This document shows, piece by piece, positions 7,568-20,700 of a stretch of 64,000 nucleotides of DNA. Source of the stretch: a virus. Made by a program: the position numbers and the translations under genes. The notes under the pieces were generated by a model. The model was not told the DNA's origin. It made no database searches and saw only the letters and a program-made list of their open reading frames with translations. The stretch spans positions 94,283 to 158,282 of the IMG/VR virus record IMGVR_UViG_3300030117_007501; one strand, written 5' to 3'. Each line of letters opens with the position of its first letter. Positions within the stretch are counted from its first letter, which is position 1.

Positions 7568-8737
7568 ATGGCTAAGAAAAAGACAGGACTAGCTCTTGGG
7601 GACAAGGATGGAATAGAAACCAAGGGTATATGTTATGATAAGAAGAAGGAAGAAGTTCCTCTCTATAACGCTAGGAAAGGCGACTATGTTATAACAGGCG
7701 AAACTGACAAGGGTGTCAACAACAACGCATGGATAGTTTTGGGCAGAGATAGATTAAACGATGCATGTTCAGGCTATGGTGGAATTGGGCACTCTAGTTC
7801 GGGTGCAATAGATATAGTCGTAGGCAGAATGACACCAGTCCCAATGAGTGTCATGGGCGAGGGAAGCAAAAAAGAAAAGGTTTTCGTCGACCCTATGTAC
7901 ACCCCCATAATAGCTTCAAGCTTAGCAGGAACTAAAAAGAAAAAGGATCCTGCCAGAAGCGGACAAGCAATTACTGTGGATGCCGGCTCTGCAGCTGTAG
8001 GGGGAGAAGATTACGAAGAGATTGGTGAAGTTGGTACACCACAGGAAGACTCAGAACATGTTCAGAGTTGTTCCGAAAAAGGTATATTTTTCGACGCCGC
8101 GCGTATTTATATAAGCCAGAAGGCTGACATAGATCATTATTTTGGATTAGTCGAAGCAGGAGCTATTCCTTCTCCCGGAAGAGGGGTGGCACCCAGATCT
8201 GCAATAGCTATGAAGGCTGATGGCGTTAGGATAATTGCGCGAGAAGGCATTAAGTTGGTTACGATGGGCAATCACGGCACACCAGGCGGCACAGGCACCT
8301 ACAATTCTAATGGAAAAAAGATAAATGCAGTGCAAGGAATTGCGCTTGTGGCAGGAAACGGCAAGGATCAGAACGGCTTGCCTGTCAAGCAGCACCCCAT
8401 TGTTCTAGGTACTGCTCTCTGTGCAGCATTGCATGAACTGGGATCAGAGTTGGCAAAATTGGCAGGTGTCGTCGCCAAACAGGGTGAGTTGAACAGTAAG
8501 ATGTACACTGCTTTGATGCATCACACTCACGGAGAAACAGCCCTCGGCGCAGTTACTCTCCTGTCTCCATCCGCAACTATGGGAGGCGCTCAGGCTATTA
8601 CTGAAAATATCACTTTTGTCCAGTCTTCAGTGATAGGTATGCAAGCGAATCTTTCGACATGGGCTACCTCGCAAACCGGTGGTGGAAAAGGGGGCCCGGG
8701 CGCCAAAATTTGCAGCAATTGGAATACGGTAAACTAA
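7568..8737 (+). CDS. Putative baseplate/tail-tip virion protein
   Basis: A 389-residue protein, glycine-rich and beta-prone throughout. The N-terminus is lysine-rich. A central segment (about 165-250) contains ISQKADIDHYFGL and MKADGVRIIAREGIKLVT, short repeating beta strands like those of tail-spike or puncturing-device proteins. The last 120 residues contain MYTALMHHTHGE and a run of small residues. It sits between the M15 hub candidate and the giant protein, one base before the latter, so a role in the tail tip is likely. I do not recognise a named family, and the gp5-like/PAAR-like idea is only suggested by composition and position. Confidence 0.6.
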   Translation: MAKKKTGLALGDKDGIETKGICYDKKKEEVPLYNARKGDYVITGETDKGVNNNAWIVLGRDRLNDACSGYGGIGHSSSGAIDIVVGRMTPVPMSVMGEGSKKEKVFVDPMYTPIIASSLAGTKKKKDPARSGQAITVDAGSAAVGGEDYEEIGEVGTPQEDSEHVQSCSEKGIFFDAARIYISQKADIDHYFGLVEAGAIPSPGRGVAPRSAIAMKADGVRIIAREGIKLVTMGNHGTPGGTGTYNSNGKKINAVQGIALVAGNGKDQNGLPVKQHPIVLGTALCAALHELGSELAKLAGVVAKQGELNSKMYTALMHHTHGETALGAVTLLSPSATMGGAQAITENITFVQSSVIGMQANLSTWATSQTGGGKGGPGAKICSNWNTVN

Positions 8738-8738
8738 T

Positions 8739-11700
8739 ATGGCTAACATGAAAATACGAATTGTAAAAGGAGAAGTTTCAGCATCTGCCCTGAGAGCGTA
8801 TTATTATGGCACATCAGTTGAAACCAGACAGCAAGACGAAGATCAGGGCATCAACACTATATCTCCCGGAGATGTATACACTTTTGAGTTCAAGTATAAT
8901 GACATCGGCAAAGGAGAATATAAGCTAGGCTACTCCGGAAAGGAGATGCTGGCGATAAAAGAATTTTTAGCCTCGGTGGTTGATCCAAGCACGTACAGGA
9001 TAGAAGATAGGGGAATTTTCGGAGCCCGAAGAACAAGGGTAGCTTCAAGCGACGCAGAGGCGGCAACAGATAGGAATTCCCCTATATCGATGAGAGACGG
9101 ATTTACTTTCGATGAAAAGACTCAAGCAGCCCTAACAATATGGCAAATGAACAACAGTGCCAGTATAAGAGAGTACGGAATTACTCATTTGGGTTGGACA
9201 CGGGACGCAGACAGCCATTACAGTGAAGAAATAGGCAGCTTTGGGCTAGCTTCATTTGCTATAGCTCACGGCTGGTCTCAGGGTAGAAAACATTTTTATG
9301 ATGAGGGGTTTGGATCCCCGCCGAGCAAGGTTGACGCGGCAACAGAGCAGATAAGAGAAGCAATATCTCCAAACCCCCCTTCATCACCAAGCCGCCTACA
9401 TATGGCTGCAACCCGAGTCGCTGATGTAATCCATGAGGCTGTCCCCAAAGACAACGAAGGTAGAGCAATTGAAACTGGGGAGCTGACAAAGGAACAACAT
9501 CAGCAGCACGCACTATCAGAGTTGTCGACTCCAGAGCCTAGCGGCAATCAAGCGCCATGGGAAGATCCGTCCGGAAAGAGAATAGGCGTATTCGTTGATA
9601 CTGATTTTACTTTAGAAAATCCTCCTTCTTTTTCTTATGAGGAGGACATGATATCTTATCTTCTAATGAAGGAGCGTGAAGCGCTCGAGAAGGTGTTCGA
9701 TCATTATGGAAAGGCAAGCACTTGGCCATTCCCGATAGGTAGAATGGTGAACGAAGAAGAGCCTACAATGTCCGCTTGGTATGATATAGAAGCCATGCCG
9801 GAAGCTATAAATGTCACTATAGACGAAACTCCAGCCGGCGCCATGCGCTATGATCAATTTGAAGCGCGCTACTCTTGGGCACTTCGACAAGGTGCCGCAG
9901 CGAGAGGTAGAATACCTTTAGTGTGGGCGGAGGCAGGAGTTGTAATTACGCCGAAAGAGTGGAGGCTGGGCTTAGCAGCAACGCCAGATTTACCAGAAGA
10001 AGATAGATCGTCACAGCACTTTACCGACATTGACGTTGTTGTTAGAGAAGTTTTTCGCGCTCCAAAAGCTCGTCCGGGTGATGTGTATAGGCTTCAGTTC
10101 TGGGTTAACAAAGGGATATTGCGAGAAGGAGCATCATCAGGGGGAACTAGGTTTACACCAGCTGATGTTATAACTGCTGCAGTTGTTAATTACGAAAAGG
10201 CAGCTGGGGCAATTGATGCTGCCGGAGAGTTTCTGGAAAACCCTGGCGCTGCAGTAGAAGCATGGGTTGGAAAAGCCGAAGACAGAATAAATAAATCTGT
10301 CGACGCAGCTGAAGATTATGTTCGCTCTAATCTGAGGTATGCTGATCAAAACAAGAAGAAGGTGGCAAGAAACGTTTGGAAGAAGTGGAGAGAAGACACC
10401 AGACGAAGGCAGGCGGATCAAAGGTATGCTAGTGCCGAAGCCCGCGCTGCACAGATATTGGAAGCTAGAAAAAAGTCCGGCTTCCCAACTCCCTCTCACG
10501 TAACATATGAAGCTAGAACATTCAAAAAGCACATAGAGGCTGTCGCCTCTAAGATGGATGAGTTTCAGAAAGAGTTGGTAGAGTGGCAAAAAGCCTCAGT
10601 TAAAAATGTAAAAACATCAGGAGGTTCGTTTGTTCCGGTGTTGGATTTGTCGGTGGAGGCTCAAAACTTACGAGACTGCATACCAGCTTTCGAAAGAATA
10701 TTGGGAAGGAACGGATTCAAACTAAGAGACAAGTTTGGAGAATATATAAAAGTCTCCTACGTACCAGACAAAGATGAGACGTCCGCGAAAAACGTGCTAG
10801 GGGCATTGATAGCTACCATGTCCTTTGTTCCTAGGAAGGGTGAAGGTGTTTTTGGTACTAGATCTGCATCAGCTTTTGTGGGAGGGGATTACCAGACAGA
10901 CGAAGAAAGCGAAAAGATGACAATCCGCGTGAAAGCAGGCGCTAGAGAGTTCGACTCGCACATAGAAGCAAAAAGTTTAGAAGACATATCTGATCCCGCC
11001 ATCGTGAATAGGAGAAATAGTCTCTATTCTAAACTTAAGCACCCCTTCAACAACCCAAGAACTCTGGCATACCTGATGCAGCTAGAGGAGATGTACAACT
11101 ACATCAATAAGCCTGCCGACTGGGGGAGCGACTGTAATGATGTTTTAATGCCAAAGTCCATTCCTTTTGCCATGCAGTTTACATATCCTCTACCTGGTAT
11201 CAAGCCAAGAACTCCAGATAACTATGGGAAGCCAAAGGAAGGGCCCGATTCGTTTGACAAGGCAGCGCTGCAAGTTGATGGTTCAATGCTTAAGATGATG
11301 GGCGAGATAAAGACTGCAAGTCAAGCTGTTTCGGAAAAGATAGCCATATCAGAGGAAGAAAAAGACGCTCTCCTAAAGGTGGAGCAGGGCAAGGTATATG
11401 ACATAAACGATTTGCTGCCTCTCGGCGAATTGTGCACATGGGAAGAAATACAGCAAAAGGTGTTGAAAAAGTTTGACTTCAAAATGATGTTGTGTGAGTG
11501 GGCACAGTGTTTAGCTATCCCCTGGCCTATTGAGTTTGATTGGGATTTGAACTTTGACTTCGACTGGCCAAAGATTCCAACATTTGATTTATACATGTTG
11601 TATCCTATAATTGTAGCAAATCTCCTAGAGATGCTGATAAGACTTCTTTGTACAATAATTATGAAGCTGTTGGATATGATAAGGTTGCCGAATTGTGATG

Positions 11701-14700
11701 ACTTGTTCGACGCTGCATTGTACGGCATATCGTCTATAGCAAACGCAGTAGAGGAGTACCACAACCAAAAGGACGGAGAAGGGGGTATTGTACTCTTTAA
11801 TGCAACTTCCGGAGTTAATCCTATAAATGCTGAATTTTTGAAACTGATAAAGGCGCAAACTCCCGGACAAGCAGAGGCTCAAAAAAGATTCATACAAAAC
11901 TTGGCAGACTTTGGAGTATCTGCAGAATACATGGAAGACAATAATCTTGACGGTGAAACTGTCTCGGCTCTTTTCGAAGATGTATCGAGAATTTTGACTC
12001 CTACAGAACTTTGTGCTCTTTTGCAGGGAGCGCTTAACCACGAAACAGTAGAGTTGGTAAGAAGTCTAATAATATCAACCCAGCCGTCATTAGCATCCTT
12101 TTTCAGAAATGATACAGCGGTATCTCAGTTCTTCTCCTCTCTTGGAGGCTTATTGGGGCAAGAGATATGCGATATTGTCAGTAGAGCCCCCGCCGAAGCG
12201 ATGTCTTCCGGAAGGTGCGATGACGGCACTAACTTGAGAGACTACTTGGCAGCTGGCGGTGCCGACGCTCAACAGATAGCTAACGCACTAGCTATAGCCA
12301 AAGCAGAGGCAGATAGAAGATTGGCAGTCGCCAACTCACTAGCAAGTTCAAATCCGCTGGATGGTGTTGTACCAAAAAATGTAGTAGATTTTTCAGATCC
12401 TAATGCTGTTATTTCAGATATACCACCTGCTTTAATGAATCAACTGTCAAATGGGGTATCATCTATAATAGGAACAGTCAAGGGAACGTATTTGCAGGAA
12501 ATAACAAGATATGTCCCATCTCTATATGATACTGACTCCCGAGCAATGAATTTTCTAGATCCTGAATTTAACATATTTTTTAGAATTCAGGCGGAAATAG
12601 CAATGAAGATATTAATGGACTTTGAAAGTCAAACTCCCAAACTGCTCTCCGATATGCCGCTACCTAAGTGGGAGGCTAGAAATTCTCTGTACACCACATA
12701 CAGATACAATTTTGAAGGATTCCAGAGGCAATTGATTCCGATGCCATTTTCTTCGCCACCCTATCGAATTGAGTATAAGGAAACAGTAATTGAAGTTCCA
12801 AACGCTTTTGAAACGAGTGGCTTGCCTGGTTCGAGCTATCGAAGTCTAGAAGACTGGCTTCAGCAGAGTAATCTCATGTCTGACGAGGGCAGTCCAATGG
12901 GGCAATTTGTGCTAAGAACAGTGTTGGATGACGAGGAGGGAGTAATACTAGAAGAAGACACCTCAGTCCAAGAGCATCCAGAACTGGGCCCAAAGCTTAT
13001 ATCTGCAACTATGTTATCGAAAACTGAGCCACAAGACGGTTCCATATTGTTTGGCGATGATGACTGGCAATATACAACTAAATATGGAAAAGTTAAGTCC
13101 GCTAGCGATATTGCAAACATACAATTGGCGGCAGACGGACGCTACGGTGAAGCAGGTGAACCAACTGCCGTTGCTGACTTTATTAAAGAAGTTATGGATG
13201 ATGTAAAATCTCGACTAAATGAGCTTCAAATGCATATAATGAGAGATTTGGAGGTTAACCATAAGCAAAGGGTGGAGTCTAATATTGCACCGGATGTCAG
13301 GAGATTGATATTAAAGGAAGAAGAAATAAAGAGAGAACAGCTACCAGCAACTCTAGAGAGAATTTACGGGCCCGCCGCTGAGGTATCCAACTTGGAGCAT
13401 TTTTATGCGGATGAGGAAGGGTTCAGGATGATGATCCCAGAAGTCGTGGACAACGAAGGCACTTCTTATGATGCAGATATAACCTATATAGAATATCCCG
13501 CAGACTCTCAAAATAGGAACGTAGTCTCAACGGTTATTCGAGATAACGTCGTACTTAAAAACAGTCAGCAGGACGCTGCGACAATTATAAGAGTTGACGA
13601 GTGCGATGAATCTATTATCGAGCTAATAAGAGAAGATTATCCCGATAATACACCTTCTTTGTTTGAAGATTTCACTATTCCTCCGGGCAAAAATCAGCGT
13701 CCCGAGTCTTTATTTCACCTAACAAAGAAGAATTTTGAATTAGATTATCAAAGATACGGGCTCAATAAGCCAGACATGCTCGAAAGAGGTTCGAATGCTT
13801 TTCCATTGTTTCACGACTATGTGTATACTGGCTTGTATAAGCATATGCAAGAAGTCATTTTCGAGAAAGTTTTTGATCAACTAGCTTCAAGTCCAATGTT
13901 TGATCCGGAAGAGTTGAGAAAGATAGATAATAGACTCAGAGGAAAGGCAGAGATAAGCCCAGAGGGTTGTTTGAGGTTGTCTGAAGGCTTAATGAATTTT
14001 GATAGGTTAATAAAGAATGCCACAGACATGGTGAGAGAGGAGTTTAAGAAACCTGAAAACGCACTAGCAAATAGAGATTATTCAGATCCAGGCCCGTTTG
14101 AACAAGGTGTTTTAACCGCCTTAGTTAGCTTGATGGTGGATGTCCTATTGGTTGAGATAGCCATGAGAGGCGGCGTAGCCTTTTCAACCTACAGTACGGA
14201 AAAACTCTTAAATGATACTGTGTTCAGGGAGTACATTCTCAAGTTTATCGATTCAAGCGTACTCGATATATCGAGAATGGGATTCGATTACGGATCCGCC
14301 TATGATGTCTTTTATAAAAAATTGGGATCCCTGTCTGGTATGCCTGTTGGCACCGATAGTCAAAGGAGAGCAGCATTATTGGAGTTCTTGGCTCTTAAGC
14401 TGTGGAATGCGGACAATACATCGTCGGTTAGAGAAACCAGCCTTACTGACGAGGGTGTTGCTATAGCGCAAAGAATAGATAAGGCATTTGGCACAAAAAC
14501 AGATACTTTCTCCCTGGACGATAGCTTTAAGATTGTTCCCGTTTCTAGATGGATACCAAAAACTGATCAATTGTGGCAGAAATATAGAAACTTTTCGCAC
14601 ACAATGCCCTCCGCGACCCTGGAAATAACTAGGTATGATAATACACCCCCAAACCTAATTGAAACAGAACAAGAGTTCCTCTTGTCGCCGATAAAGCTTC

Positions 14701-17700
14701 CCCATCTTGATGATGTTAAGAAGAAGGGAAGATTTTATATTGAGAATTATATAAGAATCATCGGGCCCGGCGCTAGCAGTCTTGAGGGTGATGAGTTTAA
14801 GTTTGGGCAAGAGTTCCAAGAATTTAGAAGGACTTTGAGAGAACAGATATTCATTGCATCATTGGGCAGTCCTCACTTGGCATCGTTTGGCCAGGTAGAC
14901 TTCCAGTTGGATCGCTTCGAAGCACAGGTGGAGAGAACCAACACCGCTGTAGGCGAAATAGAAGATAGGCTTGAAGAGCTTGAGGTTATGGAGCCGGTAC
15001 GTATAGCCGATGACGATAATTATTTAACCGTAGATCCTCCAACTGCTCCCGTGGGACAATCGCAGGAATTGGTTAATTCAACTGAGTTGGTTGATTTTAT
15101 CCGAGCTTCATATCACGAAGGCTTCGATAAAGAGATGTGTGATATTGTTGGAGCTATATATTCGGACAACCCTCTAGATCCGTGTTACATGTCTCCAAAA
15201 TCAAATTATCGATTTCCAACAAGGCTTATTAAGAAAAGAAGAAAGTTTTTAAAAATACGCCCAAACAACTCATCGACATATAATCTCGGCCCTGCAGATG
15301 TTGCCGTAGAGGACGGTTCCCACATAAGCTTATTTATGCAGGCTCATCAATACAAGGAAGATAATTCCCGATGGGGCGTGCAGGATTCTAACAACAATTC
15401 TCCATGGGAATATTATTCTGTTCCTGCAAATGTATGTGAAATATCAAAAAACTACAGAAACATAGATAACCCGGAAGAAGACACATTTGTCAATATCTTG
15501 AATCAGTTTGCACCAGTCGAAGGCGAAGATCCACGTGCCCCGAGCGATAGGGCGGATATAATTATATCTCTAGAGGTAAAGGATATGGTGGATAAAATAT
15601 ATGCTCTAGAGCCTCTCGAAATGCCAGAATTTCCAGATAGGGATCATTACAACGGAGGTGAGGCGATAGTTTCATCGATGATGAATCAGTTCACTCCGAT
15701 AGGAAGAGTCCGCCTGGTGACTGGTGGTAAAGTGGGGTATAGATATCCATACCGCCCTTCGGAGGTAAACGACAAAGAAACATACCCTAGGCTTAAGAGC
15801 GGACTAACAATAAAGAAAGTACAACTTTTAGATGATGAAGCTATCCCGTATGAGGTGGACGGCGAGACTGAGTGGCATCCACTCGATCCAGATGCGCCAT
15901 GGATACGTGCAGGTTGGGGTGACGTCCTCGATCAAGAACGGTTTGGAGGTAGATCTTTCCATAATCTGGGCAAGTTAACGGAAGAAAGATTCGAATATCA
16001 CAAAGAAAGAGGGCACTTAATAGAAAACTCTCCGGAAACACCGGGCTTGGGACGTCCAAAGGGCATATATGAAGAGTGGACAGAGTATGTGATAGATCAC
16101 GAAATGTATGTCTTCGATCATCCGGGAGAAAGTTGGCACCACCCAGATGAAATGCCGGCACTGACGTCATTGGTGATGTCTAAGATAGCGCAGTTTACTG
16201 CTATCGACGAAAACACCGGCCGCCCTAACGTCCTCGGGCGGTCTGTTTTCGCTCCAAGTATGTATAGTGGCCAAAACAGAGGCCTGCGCGCTCCACGTGA
16301 ACAATGGTCCAGGCAAAACAGGCCAAGTCGATACCGTGCTGATGAACATGCCGCAGTGATGAGGGCTTGCGATCACGAAAATCCGGGCACTCATTATCCA
16401 AGAGTGTACTCCACGACGTTCACTGCACCTAGGAACACGCGTACCATGGAACGAAATTTCAACGACACCGGCACGGCGAGCCCTGTCTTCCTCGCGTTGG
16501 ATCAATATCCGTTTGGAGGAAATCATGCCATCACAGAGCATAATTCCTTCAGGAGGCTTCCGAAAAATTCTCGCCCCGACTTGTTTAATCCGGGAGCATG
16601 GTATCCCGGTGCACACATGAGTGATGGTCAGTGGTCAGAGGGCAGTAGTTTAATAGCTAACAGAAGCAAATCAATGTCTTTTGGATACGTATTGTCTCGC
16701 CCAATGGGACACTCAAAAGCTGGTCAAGCGCCTGCCGGCCCAGAGAATTCTCGAGAATTGAGGGCTAATCAGTACGCTGTCCCAGTAAGGATGCTTGTAA
16801 CGAAAGTAGATTATAAGCAGGATATGTATGACGAACAAGGAAACGTAACAAGATCTCAGATACTACATTCAGAAAGCTTCATCAACTATGAACTCCCAGA
16901 GGCAGTAAAGGGGCTGGGGCACAATGAGGGTGAAATAGTTGAGCATGATTTTTCATCTCCTGTAAACGTACAACGAGGACAAACAGTTAAGCCTGCCTTG
17001 GCAAAAATGAATTTTGATAGGAAAACCTCCCTGCAAAGAGGGTTGAATCAGTTGGCTTTTGAATACTGCCTAGGGGGCACCAGATCTAATTCGTTGCGAG
17101 ATTCCAATAGGGCAAGGATGTTCGCTCATTATGGCTGGCCAGCTCGCGGAGTCGTGAACCCCGAAGGCGAAGTATTCCAGAGGTTTCAAAAGAGAGTTCA
17201 CGCATGGATAATGGAGCCCGACAACGAACAAGCGCCTCCAGACTCCCTTCGATGGGAGGACATCTGGCCTGACGACCCACCACCCGCTCAGCGATCGCCA
17301 AATCCTGCAAACTCCTACTACAATGAAGCGAAGCGGGCTATGGAGCGAATTCGCGACGATAATCGAGGCTCTGGAATTCAACAATTGCGGCGCCGCGAAA
17401 TGTTCGTACGAGAAAACTTGCTAAACAATCCATTACACCCAGATTATGACATCATGGGCCGGATCGGTGGTGGGATGGACGATGTTGACGGAGCCGACAT
17501 AATGCACCGCCATTGGATAACTCACATGCGCAGATTCGAGCCCGGTACGACAGCTAACATCGAATTTTTAGAGGCAATATGGAGAGGAAGATTTCAGCCC
17601 GGCAATTATGGTCCGGACAACGACTCTAGTTATCGCGGCGGCCATTTGCCTTTCATAGGTGAAAAGATAACACTAACTAAGTTTACTGAAAATGGATTAA

Positions 17701-20700
17701 TAGGACAAGAAGAAGATAATCAAGCATCAATTGTAACATCAGAAATCAGAAACCCCTTGTGGAATCCAGATGATTTTACTGGAATGTTTGCTGATGAAAT
17801 CCACATGGAGCTATTATCTATATCGGCAGACACGCATGGAATCAGGCCGTTCAGTCAGTACTATACTACTGAAGCCGCACGCACCACACGTCGTGGATTG
17901 CAGCCCGAAGAGGTATCGCACGGCCCAGCACTATCTGTTTCGAAGGTATATAGTGCTGGCGCACACCAAGAGGCAAAGCATAAGTGGTGGGGTAAAGGTA
18001 GCCCATATGACGGCGAGTATATCTATGATCCTGATGACAGAGATGATCCTTACAAAGCAAAACTAGATAACTTGTTTTACAAAAAAAGAAGAGGAGTCCT
18101 TCTTAAACAATCGACTTTGGGCACACCATGGTTTAGGGCATTGAGTGATCCAAACGCCAACAGCCAAGAGCTTAAGGGGGAAGTTACTAGGTTTCTGGAG
18201 TCTTACGTAAATTGTAGAAGATACGAAGGTTTTTGGGGGAGGACTTCTAGTCCATGGTGGCTGTGGGGTGCACAGGGCTATTATCCAGGCGCCAGAGGCG
18301 CGGATTGGACATTGCAGACTACAAGCCGCGATCACCTCGGAAGAGAACAAGTCAGACCCATCAATATGTCTGAGGAGCGGGGCAAATATGAGAACAGTTA
18401 TAGGCTGCATCTCCAATATGACGCTTCAGATATAGTAGCATATGTGGTGGAGAAACTATTGACTCGCCCAAACCGTGATGAACCTGCAGCCGATGAAAGC
18501 AATTGGTTTGACGGACACAGAGGGCACTATGGAGGAAATGTAAATGTTCACCGTGGGTATGGTCCATACGAGTGGTATAGAACTACTAATAATGTTTACT
18601 CTAACCGATACGACGTCGACCCTGAAAACGTAGCAAGGCAAGATTCCATGATGGCAATTCAGAGTTTATATACGAATGATATAGTAGCTGTCTTTAGGCA
18701 ATTGGGAGATTGGAATTGTCAAGCCGTAAAACACTTCGTTAATGCATTCCCAAGGGTCCAGGGCGTACGCCGCATTGATGACGCCGATGAAGACATAAGT
18801 GAAATCGTTCAGGATTATCTCGGCCGATCTGAGACATTTACAACCTGGCTTAGTGATATAATTCCCGAACCTCAAAAACAGCCGGGCTACAGGAAGGGCG
18901 CCAAGAACGCTGGAGCAATGTCGATAAGCTGGGATTATCAATATAAGAGATGTTTTGACAATGATCCGACAATCCGAACCTGGCCAGATTTGTGGGATAT
19001 GGTACATCTCGTTGGATACGGCGCAGGCTGGGCATTGATGTCATACGGGGGCAACGACGGCGGCGTGCCCGATGATTCTGAACACCATAACAACATTATC
19101 ATGCCTAGCCAGTGCTTTAGTTATGTGCAGGGCGACGCAAATCACCCACAAGTACTGCCGGCAGAAAATAGGCATGAATCATTTATGAGTCCGTTTAACA
19201 TTGTTGTTCCGGAAATGACAAGCACAGAAAGGATAAATTATGGACAAGAAGATTCGCCAAGAAGAGAACCATCTGCTGGTGGAGTAGGGGAAATAGTCTT
19301 TGGGGATTACCAATTTATAGACTCACCAGACATGGCAACAGCCGATATGTGGAATTTTGAAAGCAGGAAGATGCTAGATGGGACTGGGGACAAAGAGGCG
19401 AAAATAACTGCCGCAGCGGACAATAACACACTAGCTGATGGGTTCAACATATATGCTGCAAATGCTGCGATAAACTTACTACTGAGGGCAGAACAAGAAG
19501 AGAGGTACTTTTGGTCACAATTAAGTCAATTTGGCACTGGAGAATACAATCCAGAAGGAGAGCCTATAGGCATATTCGAAAGTTTAAATAGGAGGCTGTC
19601 AGCTGAGATGTCTAGGCGCCTTGAAGTGTTGTTTGGGGAAACAGAATACCTTGTTGGATCTAGGCTCGTGTATATAGTCCCGGAAGATACGGATCCGAAT
19701 TTTGGAGATTCCGGAGAGTTTTGGACACAACACGGCGAAAACCCACAAGATGAATATAGAGATTTTACAGAAATAACTCGAGAAGAAAGAACCTGGATGG
19801 TAACTGTAGAGGATGAATCAACTGGGCAGTGGTTTAGATCTAGGTGCATCCCACTGGCATTCAATGAAGTCCCAATAGATATGAAGTGCCACTATACTAG
19901 ATTTCAGAATGAAATAGCTTCAATGAGTGCAGAAGTCCTCAGTGGACTTAAGCAAAAGCCTGAGTATAGAATGTTGTCGAAATACGCTTTCCCAGTCGAG
20001 AGGTATGCAAGCATATCTAGTATATATTCTTTGATGGCGCTCTCTCAAAGAGAACAAGTCAGAGATACTCTCAGCAATACCAAGGCTAGTATAGCAAAGC
20101 TGATGAAGCTGATGTCAGAGCGTCCACCGTTTGGAAACACGATTGAGATTATGGATGGAGGCGTTTTTAGATCTGTGTTTATGGGCTCGATGAGTCCTGA
20201 TGGGCCAGTAGGCTTGCCAAGCTTCATGATGGCTAAGTTTGGAGACTTCATATCTGATTTGGCGTACAACGCAATGATGACGCCACCATGGTTGATAAGA
20301 TCTTTAGCATCTGGCTTAGATCCTGCGTTCAAAGACATGAGAAAGCTAGCAATGAACCCTCAATGTAAGATAGATGGAGTCAACTGGAAGAATGTCACAA
20401 AGACAGCACTTGATAACAAGATGGTTAAGGGCGTAGATACCAAGAATAGAACCTATGCACCAGTCAGTACTGCATTTCCCGCAGATTTATTCTATCGAGG
20501 TACCCAGATATCGCCTCCGTTTGTTAATAAGAATTTCTTTAAAGCATTGGTTAAGTTCGCTAATTTTGTTGCAAAAGACAACTTGCCTCCTCCTCCGAAG
20601 ATTAAAGCCGGCGCAAGATCGGCAGACACTGCAGAATACGATAAGTTGGTGGCAAGAGTGAACGATAGATACGGAACTTTCTTGGGCCCATTGGGGCTAA

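Noticed and set aside
15841-17384. Longer antisense frames (for example at 16167-16616 and 15841-16170)
   Set aside because: They coincide with the GC-rich section of the giant gene, where stop codons are rarer by chance; their translations look unstructured and no promoter is visible.
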